A stretch of 31,049 bases of DNA from Abditibacteriota bacterium. GTDB taxonomy: Bacteria; Armatimonadota; UBA5829. The notes beneath the pieces are model-generated. The model saw only the letters and a list, made by a program, of their open reading frames with translations, did no database searches and had not been told where the DNA came from. Below, piece by piece: positions 25,479-31,049 of the stretch (position 1 is its first letter; every line of letters starts with the position of its first letter). Location of the stretch: positions 1 to 31,049 of the forward strand of contig JAGDDM010000181.1 of the NCBI GenBank assembly GCA_017958015.1. Reading direction: 5' to 3'. Both the position numbers and the translations under genes were made by a program.

Positions 25479-26503
25479 GCCGGTATATGGAACGGGCGCT
25501 GGAGCTGGCCGCGAAGGGCAGAACTTCCCCGAATCCAAAGGTGGGCTGCGTCATCGTCCGGGACGATGTCGTTGTGGGCGAGGGCTTCCACCCGAAGGCC
25601 GGAATGCCCCACGCGGAGGTTTACGCTCTCCGGGACGCCGGGGATAAGGCGAAGGGGGCGGAGATGTACGTCACCCTTGAGCCCTGCTCCCACTACGGCA
25701 AAACACCGCCCTGCGCGAACGCGGTTGTGGCCGCGGGAATAAGAAACGTTTACGTCGCCATGACGGACCCGGACGAAAAGGTCTCCGGCAGGGGTATAAA
25801 GATTCTCCGGGACGCGGGAATCGAGGTGGAAATCGGCGATTGCGGGGATAAGGCCCGGAAACTCAACGAGTCTTACATCAAGCACCGCACGACCGGAATG
25901 CCCTTCGTGATTTTGAAATCCGCCATGACCCTTGACGGCAGAATCGCCACCGCGACAGGGGACTCCAAGTGGATATCCTGCGACAAGTCCCGGAAGTTCG
26001 TCCACGAAATGCGGGCGGAGGTTGACGCCGTGCTGGTGGGCGCCGGAACGGCCCGAATCGACGACCCCATGCTGAACGCCAGACTCGAAAACGAGACCCT
26101 TTATCCCAGGAGGGTTGTTGTCACAAAGTCCGGAAATCTGCCGGATTTGAAGATGTTTCATGAACCCGGCGAGACAATCGTGGCGGTAACGGGCGGCGCC
26201 TTGCCGTCGCTGAACTGCCGTGTTTTGAGGGCGGAAAACCTCAAAGATCTTTTCCGCAGGCTGGGGGAAGAGGGCGTGCTGTCCGTCCTTATTGAGGGCG
26301 GCGGCGAAACCGCCTGGTCGGCCTTAAATGAGGGCTTGGTGGACAAAGTGGTGTATTTCTATTCTCCCCGGCTCAGGGGGGGCAGAGACGCCGTTCCCGC
26401 TCTGGGAGGCGAGGGCGTCGGGAAAGTAAAGGACGCGCCGAGGCTTAAGAATATCGAGGTTTCGCGCTTCGACGATGATATTTGCGTGACGGGGTATTTG
26501 TGA
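25475..26503 (+). CDS. ribD: Bifunctional riboflavin biosynthesis deaminase/reductase RibD
   Basis: RibD catalyses the second and third steps from GTP: deamination of the pyrimidine and reduction of the ribosyl side chain. The 342-residue protein starts at GTG 25475, overlapping the previous stop. The N-terminal deaminase domain carries the zinc site: His46 in 'PHAEV' with catalytic Glu48, and Cys71 and Cys80 in 'PCSHYGKTPPC'. The C-terminal reductase (from about 145) has 'PFVILKSAMTLDGRIAT', 'VDAVLVGAGTARIDDP' and 'VLSVLIEGGGETAWSAL'. Length is normal. The alternative ATG at 25487 would remove four residues only. It overlaps ribE by one base (TGATG). Confidence 0.96.
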   Translation: MSRYMERALELAAKGRTSPNPKVGCVIVRDDVVVGEGFHPKAGMPHAEVYALRDAGDKAKGAEMYVTLEPCSHYGKTPPCANAVVAAGIRNVYVAMTDPDEKVSGRGIKILRDAGIEVEIGDCGDKARKLNESYIKHRTTGMPFVILKSAMTLDGRIATATGDSKWISCDKSRKFVHEMRAEVDAVLVGAGTARIDDPMLNARLENETLYPRRVVVTKSGNLPDLKMFHEPGETIVAVTGGALPSLNCRVLRAENLKDLFRRLGEEGVLSVLIEGGGETAWSALNEGLVDKVVYFYSPRLRGGRDAVPALGGEGVGKVKDAPRLKNIEVSRFDDDICVTGYL

Positions 26504-27135
26504 TGTTTACCGGAATAATCCGCGAAGTGGGGGTTCTGAAATCCCTGCGCCGGGGCAGTGTTTGCCGAACGGAGATTGACGCTCCGAAAACCGCCCCCGG
26601 AGTCGATATAGGCGACTCGGTGGCGGTAAACGGTGTGTGTCTCACGGTAACGGGTAAAGAAGGCTCCCTCCTGCGTTTCGACGCGGTGCCGGAGACCCTT
26701 TCCCGCTCCACTCTGGGCGGTCTCAAAATCGGCGACGGTGTGAACATCGAGCCGGCGCTCCGTGTGGGTGAGATGCTTGGCGGCCACATCGTTCAGGGCC
26801 ACGTTGACGGCGTGGGCAGAGTGAGCAAAATCACGGACCTGGGCGAAAGCGTTGTGATAGACATCGACGCTCCGGCGGAACTTATGAATCAGATTGTGGA
26901 GAAAGGCTCCGTGGCGCTGGACGGCGTCAGTTTAACCGTCAGCCGCTGCGGGGAGCGAAACTTTTCCGTGGCGGTGATTCCCCACACCCTTGCGGAAACA
27001 ACTCTTAAAGAGAAGAAACCGGGCTCGGAAATCAACATCGAGACGGACATAATAGGGAAATATTTGGAAAAACTTGTTCGGGGCAAAAAGCCCGGACTCA
27101 CCGCCGATTTTTTGGCGGAAAACGGATTTATGTGA
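26503..27135 (+). CDS. ribE: Riboflavin synthase alpha subunit
   Basis: This enzyme dismutates two 6,7-dimethyl-8-ribityllumazine molecules into riboflavin plus the pyrimidine precursor. The start ATG 26503 gives the hallmark MFTGIIREVG; the frame reaching back to 26482 is inside ribD. Two lumazine-binding beta-barrel repeats are visible. The first has 'GDSVAVNGVCLTVT' and the second has 'GSVALDGVSLTVS'; between them lies 'GGHIVQGHVDGVGRV'. At 210 residues the length is typical. In some naming schemes this gene is called ribC or ribB. RibBA follows after 7 nt. Confidence 0.96.
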   Translation: MFTGIIREVGVLKSLRRGSVCRTEIDAPKTAPGVDIGDSVAVNGVCLTVTGKEGSLLRFDAVPETLSRSTLGGLKIGDGVNIEPALRVGEMLGGHIVQGHVDGVGRVSKITDLGESVVIDIDAPAELMNQIVEKGSVALDGVSLTVSRCGERNFSVAVIPHTLAETTLKEKKPGSEINIETDIIGKYLEKLVRGKKPGLTADFLAENGFM

Positions 27136-27142
27136 GGATGCG

Positions 27143-28399
27143 ATGAGCGATGTTTTCGCCACCGTTCAGGAAGCGGTGGAAGACCTTAAAAAAGGCAAAA
27201 TGATAATCGTCACCGACGACGAGGACAGGGAGAATGAGGGCGACTTCATCATGGCGGCCCAGTTCACCACCCCGGAGGATATTAACTTCATAACGAAGCA
27301 CGGCAGAGGCCTTGTGTGCGTTCCCATGACCGCCGCCCGGTGCGACGAGTTGGATCTGCCCATGATGGTGGACCGCAACACCGCCCGATTGGGCACCGCC
27401 TTCACCGTCAGCGTGGACGCCCTTGAGGACACCACTACCGGCATCTCCGCCGCGGACAGAGCAAAGACAATTCAAGTCCTCGCGGACCCCGGCGCCAAGC
27501 CTTCGGACCTTGCCAGACCCGGCCACATAAGCCCTCTGCGGGCCCAGGACGGCGGCGTTCTCGTTCGCACCGGCCACACGGAGGCCACCGTTGACCTTTT
27601 GCGGATAGCCGGTCTGAGGGACGTGGGTGTTCTCTGCGAGATTCTCAATGAGGACGGCACCATGGCGAGAATGCCCCAGCTGCGGGCTATCGCCGAGGAG
27701 TTCGACCTGAAGATTGTCACCATCGCCGAGCTCATCGCCTACCGCCGCCACAACGAGACTCTGGTTCGCAAGTTCGCCACCTGCCGCATTCCCACCAAGT
27801 ACGGCGAGTTCACCGCCCACGGCTACCAGTCGGAGGTTGACGAGACAAGTCCTTACATCGCCCTTGTCATGGGCGACATCACCGACGGCGAGCCCACTTT
27901 GGTGCGCGTCCACTCCGGCTGTTTCACCGGCGACGTGCTGGGTTCTCTGCGCTGCGAGTGCGGCGACCAGCTCCACAAGTCAATGGAGATGATAGCCGAG
28001 GAAGGCAAGGGCGTTCTGCTCTACATCTACCACCAGGAGGGCAGGGGCATCGGCCTTGTGAACAAACTGAAGGCCTACGTCCTGCAGGACGAGGGGGCGG
28101 ACACTCTGGACGCCAACCACATGCTGGGCTTCCCGGGGGATATGCGGGATTACAGTTTGGGCGCTCAGGTGCTTGTGGATTTGGGACTCAAGAAGATTAG
28201 GCTCCTCACCAACAATCCGGGCAAGTGCAAGGGCCTTTCCGGTTACGGTTTGGAGATTGTCGAACAGGTGCCCATCGTCTGCGGCATCGGTCCCGACAAC
28301 GAAAGATATATGCGGACGAAGAAAGACCGCATGGGACACATTCTCAACGAGGATATGTTCTGCGATTGCGAAGAATGCTCAAAAAAGGAGAATAAATAA
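27143..28399 (+). CDS. ribBA: Bifunctional DHBP synthase / GTP cyclohydrolase II RibBA
   Basis: The enzyme supplies both precursors of riboflavin. The N-terminal RibB domain (about 1-205) makes 3,4-dihydroxy-2-butanone 4-phosphate from ribulose-5-P. It shows 'DDEDRENEGD' (residues 25-34) and 'RTGHTEATVDLLRIAG'. The C-terminal RibA domain (about 206-405) opens GTP. It has Cys260, Cys271 and Cys273 in 'HSGCFTGDVLGSLRCECG' as zinc ligands and 'YHQEGRGIGLVNK'. The start ATG 27143 follows GAGG at 27134-27137. The usual Glu before the first zinc Cys is Gly here, which looks tolerable. The 418-residue length is normal. ribH begins at the next base after the stop. Confidence 0.97.
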   Translation: MSDVFATVQEAVEDLKKGKMIIVTDDEDRENEGDFIMAAQFTTPEDINFITKHGRGLVCVPMTAARCDELDLPMMVDRNTARLGTAFTVSVDALEDTTTGISAADRAKTIQVLADPGAKPSDLARPGHISPLRAQDGGVLVRTGHTEATVDLLRIAGLRDVGVLCEILNEDGTMARMPQLRAIAEEFDLKIVTIAELIAYRRHNETLVRKFATCRIPTKYGEFTAHGYQSEVDETSPYIALVMGDITDGEPTLVRVHSGCFTGDVLGSLRCECGDQLHKSMEMIAEEGKGVLLYIYHQEGRGIGLVNKLKAYVLQDEGADTLDANHMLGFPGDMRDYSLGAQVLVDLGLKKIRLLTNNPGKCKGLSGYGLEIVEQVPIVCGIGPDNERYMRTKKDRMGHILNEDMFCDCEECSKKENK

Positions 28400-28867
28400 A
28401 TGAAACTTTACGAAGGAATGCTCAAAGCCGACAGCCTGAAGATAGGCGTGGTCGTCAGCAGATTTAACGAGTTCATCACATCCAAGCTCCTGGCCGGCGC
28501 CGAGGACGCTTTTGTGCGCCACGGCGGCAAGCCGGACAATATGCACGTGGCTTGGGTTCCCGGAGCTTTCGAGATTCCCCTTATTGCCGAGAAAATGGCC
28601 GTCAGCGGCAAGTACGACGCTGTGGTGTGCCTGGGCGCCGTCATAAGAGGCTCCACCTCCCACTACGACCTTGTTTGCAACGAGGTAGCCAAGGGCACCG
28701 CTCAGGTTTCCCTTTCCACCGGCGTTCCCACTCTCTTTGGCGTTGTCACCACCGACACCATCGAGCAGGCCGTCGAGCGGGCCGGCACCAAAGCCGGCAA
28801 CAAGGGCGCCGACGCCATGGTATCCGCCATTGAGATGGCGAATCTCGCGAAGGAAATCGGCAAATGA
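28400..28867 (+). CDS. ribH: 6,7-dimethyl-8-ribityllumazine synthase
   Basis: RibH condenses the RibBA product dihydroxybutanone phosphate with the pyrimidine to form lumazine; it usually assembles as a 60-mer or pentamer. The 155-residue protein has 'IGVVVSRFNEFITSKLL', 'WVPGAFEIPL', 'CLGAVIRGSTSHYDLVCNE' with catalytic His88, and 'FGVVTTDTIEQAVERAGTKAGNKG'. GGAG at 28387-28390 sits in the ribBA tail, nine bases before the ATG. Its stop overlaps the protease start by four bases (ATGA). Confidence 0.97.
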   Translation: MKLYEGMLKADSLKIGVVVSRFNEFITSKLLAGAEDAFVRHGGKPDNMHVAWVPGAFEIPLIAEKMAVSGKYDAVVCLGAVIRGSTSHYDLVCNEVAKGTAQVSLSTGVPTLFGVVTTDTIEQAVERAGTKAGNKGADAMVSAIEMANLAKEIGK

Positions 28868-30075
28868 ACAAAACCCTGTCTCATGTTTTGGCGGTGGTTT
28901 TGGGCTTTGCCGCCTGCGCCGGAATATACAATTACAACTTCAACCGTCCCACCGGCGACAACGCCGTTAAGATTGTGTCCTCCCGCAGCGGAGGCCCCGG
29001 AATCGTGGGCAAGGACGCCAACGCCGTTCGCAACGCCGCCTCGGTCATAAGCGAATACGTTGTGAACATCGACACCGTGGGCACCCCCATCTTCGAGCGC
29101 ATTCCCTTCGGGGACATCTTCGGTTCCATGGGCGGCAGAGAAACGGTTCCCCGGGGTCAGGCCTCCGGCATCGTCTTCAGCGAAAACGGCTACGTTCTCA
29201 CCAACAACCACGTGGTGGAGAACACCTCCAAGCTGAAGGTGACTCTGAACGACGGCTCTTCCTACGACGCCACCCTTGTGGGCAGAGACCCCCAGACGGA
29301 TCTGGCCGTGATAAAGATTAACCCCAAGGGCAAGATTAAGTACGCCGAGTTCGGCGATTCCGACGCCATTCAGCCCGGCGACTGGGTCATAGCCGTGGGG
29401 AACGCTCTGGGTCTGGGTACCACCGTCACCGTGGGCGTCGTCAGCGCCAAGCGCGAGGAGTTCGAGATTAACGGCAAAGTCTTTTCCGCTCTCATTCAGA
29501 CCGACGCGGCCATCAACCACGGCAACAGCGGCGGCGCGCTGGCGGATTTGAACGGCAAAGTCATCGGCATAAACACCGCCATTATGTCCACCTCCGAAAA
29601 CGGGGGCAGCATAGGCGTGGGTTTCGCCGTCCCCACAAAGACAATAAAGAACATCGCCGACCAAATCATCAAAAGAGGCAAAGTCAGCAGACCCTATCTG
29701 GGTATCCGCTACGTGGGCCTCACCGACGGCGTGCGCAAAACGTTGGAGTCCAAGGGCATAAGCGGGCTTCCCAAAAACGGCGCCATCGTCATGGAAGTTT
29801 ACGACGGCTCTCCCGCCATCACCTCCGGAATGCAGCCCGGGGACGTTATTCTGAAGATTAACGGACAGGAGATAACCGGCGAGGACAAGTCCACCAAGAA
29901 GGCCAAGACCGTGGCGGACACCGTGAACGGTTTGAAGCCCGGCGACACCGTCAAGATAGAGCTGTGGCACAGCGAAACCGGCAACAAGGGCGTCGTCTCC
30001 GTGAAGATAGGCGAGATGCCCACGGATATGCGCGAACGGGAACAGCGCCGAGTCGCTCCCTTCATGGGCAGATAA
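28864..30075 (+). CDS. HtrA/DegP-type serine protease, membrane anchored, one PDZ domain
   Basis: HtrA proteases degrade or refold misfolded envelope proteins. The 403-residue protein has an N-terminal membrane anchor (about 5-22) with a periplasmic body. The trypsin-like domain contains the full triad: His116 in 'TNNHVV', Asp146 in 'TDLAVI' and Ser222 in 'HGNSGGAL' (the usual Pro before GNSGG is His). A single PDZ domain spans about 275-375 ('RPYLGIRYVGL', 'AIVMEVYDGSPAITSGMQPGDVILKINGQEI'-type core, written in parts). One PDZ domain makes it DegS- or HhoA-like rather than DegP proper. AAGGAAA at 28850-28856 within ribH serves as ribosome site. It could guard the abundant exported propeller and pilus proteins, which is inference. 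Confidence 0.94.
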   Translation: MNKTLSHVLAVVLGFAACAGIYNYNFNRPTGDNAVKIVSSRSGGPGIVGKDANAVRNAASVISEYVVNIDTVGTPIFERIPFGDIFGSMGGRETVPRGQASGIVFSENGYVLTNNHVVENTSKLKVTLNDGSSYDATLVGRDPQTDLAVIKINPKGKIKYAEFGDSDAIQPGDWVIAVGNALGLGTTVTVGVVSAKREEFEINGKVFSALIQTDAAINHGNSGGALADLNGKVIGINTAIMSTSENGGSIGVGFAVPTKTIKNIADQIIKRGKVSRPYLGIRYVGLTDGVRKTLESKGISGLPKNGAIVMEVYDGSPAITSGMQPGDVILKINGQEITGEDKSTKKAKTVADTVNGLKPGDTVKIELWHSETGNKGVVSVKIGEMPTDMREREQRRVAPFMGR

Positions 30076-30076
30076 G

Positions 30077-30643
30077 ATGAAAATAGGCATCATAAGCGAC
30101 ACCCACGGCAACGCCGCCGCCTTCGACAGGGCGCTGGAGATTTTCGGCGAAGCGGATCTCATCGTCCACGCCGGCGACGTTCTCTACCACCCGCCGAGAA
30201 TGACCTGCGGCGAAGGCTACGACATCCCGGCTCTGGTTGAGCGGATAAACACTCTGGATATTCCCATGCTCATCGCGGAAGGGAACTGCGACGCCCAAGT
30301 CTACGAGGAGCTGCTGACCATACCCCTCCAGTCTCCCTACTTCGAGACCTGCCGAGGCAATATCGTCATCGCCGCCACCCACGGTCATCTTATGTCAAAT
30401 AACGCAATGATTAACCTGGCCCACCGGAACGGCATTCGGTTCTTCGTGAGCGGCCACACCCACGTGCCGGTGATTCGGGAGGAGGACGGTGTGGTTCTCA
30501 TTAATCCCGGCTCCCCGTCAATACCGAAAGCCGCCTTTGAGGGCGTTTTGACCCCCACGGTGGCAACGCTGGACGACACGGGAACGGTGAAATTGATTGC
30601 CCTTGACGGGCGTGTGCTGATTGAGAAGAAGTTTGAGGTTTGA
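30077..30643 (+). CDS. YfcE-type metallophosphoesterase
   Basis: This 188-residue calcineurin-fold protein belongs to the YfcE/MJ0936 phosphodiesterase family, whose members hydrolyse phosphodiester model substrates with Mn; the natural substrate is usually unknown. All metal motifs are present: 'SDTHGN' near the N-terminus, 'HAGDVLY', 'EGNCDAQ', 'THGHL' and 'SGHTHVPV', followed by the family tag 'NPGSPSIPK'. The length matches the family. The start lies one base after the protease stop, so the gene is the probable last member of the aroB operon. Confidence 0.93.
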   Translation: MKIGIISDTHGNAAAFDRALEIFGEADLIVHAGDVLYHPPRMTCGEGYDIPALVERINTLDIPMLIAEGNCDAQVYEELLTIPLQSPYFETCRGNIVIAATHGHLMSNNAMINLAHRNGIRFFVSGHTHVPVIREEDGVVLINPGSPSIPKAAFEGVLTPTVATLDDTGTVKLIALDGRVLIEKKFEV

Positions 30644-30656
30644 TGATAGGGTATCG

Positions 30657-30672
30657 CGGGCGGCGCCGCCCG
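30657..30672. repeat. Perfect 16-bp GC palindrome between operons
   Basis: CGGGCGGCGCCGCCCG equals its own reverse complement. It lies in the 56-bp gap between the phosphodiesterase and flavoprotein genes. No T run follows, so it is not a standard terminator; it may be a protein site or a weak termination/RNA-stability hairpin. Confidence 0.5.
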
Positions 30673-30699
30673 AACGACACTAACGGGAGAAACAAAGAT

Positions 30700-31049
30700 A
30701 TGATGAAAAAAGTTCTGATTATAACCGGCAGCCCTCGGGCTAACGGAAACAGCAATACTCTGGCAAAGGCCTTCGCCAAGGGCGCGGAGGAAGCGGGTTG
30801 TCATGTGGCCTTTTTCGACGCCGCCAAGGCGAACATCGGCGCCTGCAACGCCTGCAACGCTTGCTACAAAAACGGCAAGGCCTGCGCCTTCAGCGAGGAT
30901 TTCTCCGCGCTGGCGGATATGATGGCCACTACGGATGTTCTGGTTTTCGCCACGCCGGTCTACTGGTTCAACTGCTCCGCTCAGCTGAAGTGCGTCATAG
31001 ACAAGTTCTACTCCTTCTGCGTGGCGGAAAAGGTGCCTCCGATTAAGGA
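30700..31049 (+). CDS. Flavodoxin-fold NADPH-dependent FMN reductase / iron-sulfur flavoprotein, cut by the window edge
   Basis: The frame opens at ATG 30700 (or the adjacent ATG 30703) behind GGGAG at 30685-30689 and stays open to the right edge, giving 116 visible residues. 'KKVLIITGSPRANGNSNTLA' is the FMN-phosphate-binding start of the flavodoxin-like reductases. 'CNACNACYKNGKAC' is a C-x2-C-x2-C-x6-C cluster like that of Isf-type iron-sulfur flavoproteins. 'VFATPVYWFNCSAQLKCVID' is the second flavin-contact region. It probably carries FMN and perhaps a 4Fe-4S cluster in the cytoplasm. It follows the riboflavin genes, though a 56-bp gap with a palindrome separates them. The C-terminus is outside the window. 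Confidence 0.88.
   Translation, partial: MMKKVLIITGSPRANGNSNTLAKAFAKGAEEAGCHVAFFDAAKANIGACNACNACYKNGKACAFSEDFSALADMMATTDVLVFATPVYWFNCSAQLKCVIDKFYSFCVAEKVPPIK

Overview
The window looks like a chromosomal piece of an uncultured diderm bacterium. It carries a complete pilM-N-O-P-Q type IV pilus alignment and secretin module. A secretin implies an outer membrane, and a PASTA-domain Ser/Thr kinase argues against an ordinary proteobacterium. DNA is GC-rich, with AGA used freely for Arg. The mix of a PilX-like protein, giant secreted propeller proteins with golvesin-like domains, and pil genes resembles the Armatimonadota/Abditibacteriota group. That placement is inference from gene content only. 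All genes are on the + strand; I saw no tRNA, rRNA, CRISPR array, IS element or phage gene.

Region 1 (1-14740) is a secreted or pilus-associated block. It holds the C-terminus of an unidentified (probably minor pseudopilin) protein, a PilX-like protein broken by a one-base frameshift near 2130, and two giant exported beta-propeller proteins of 1523 and 2416 residues. Gene order resembles minor pilin-pilX-pilY1 clusters, so the giants are candidate functional analogues of the PilY1 tip protein. Region 2 (14741-15129) is the only long gene-free stretch. It contains a decayed 89-bp copy of the 3' end of the 2416-residue gene, two hairpins and a -10 element ahead of pilM.

Region 3 (15130-21506) is the pilus platform: pilM (with an unusual acidic insert), pilN, pilO, a pilP-like gene, a small STN-domain protein with a Gly/Ser/Arg-rich tail, and pilQ. 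It closes with a strong intrinsic terminator. Region 4 (21588-30643) starts with a promoter and a TTG-initiated aroB. A tightly packed run follows: PASTA kinase, rpe, a small membrane protein, ribD, ribE, ribBA, ribH, an HtrA protease and a YfcE-type phosphodiesterase. Gaps are 0-21 nt or short overlaps, so one long operon is likely. Rpe interconverts xylulose-5-P and ribulose-5-P; ribulose-5-P is the substrate of the RibB half of RibBA, so the order makes metabolic sense. The window ends inside an iron-sulfur-type flavodoxin-fold protein.

The items most worth following up are the pair of giant propeller proteins beside the pilus operon, the STN/RGG-tail protein paired with the secretin, the PilM insert, the altered catalytic loop of the kinase, and the duplicated gene end at 14803-14891.
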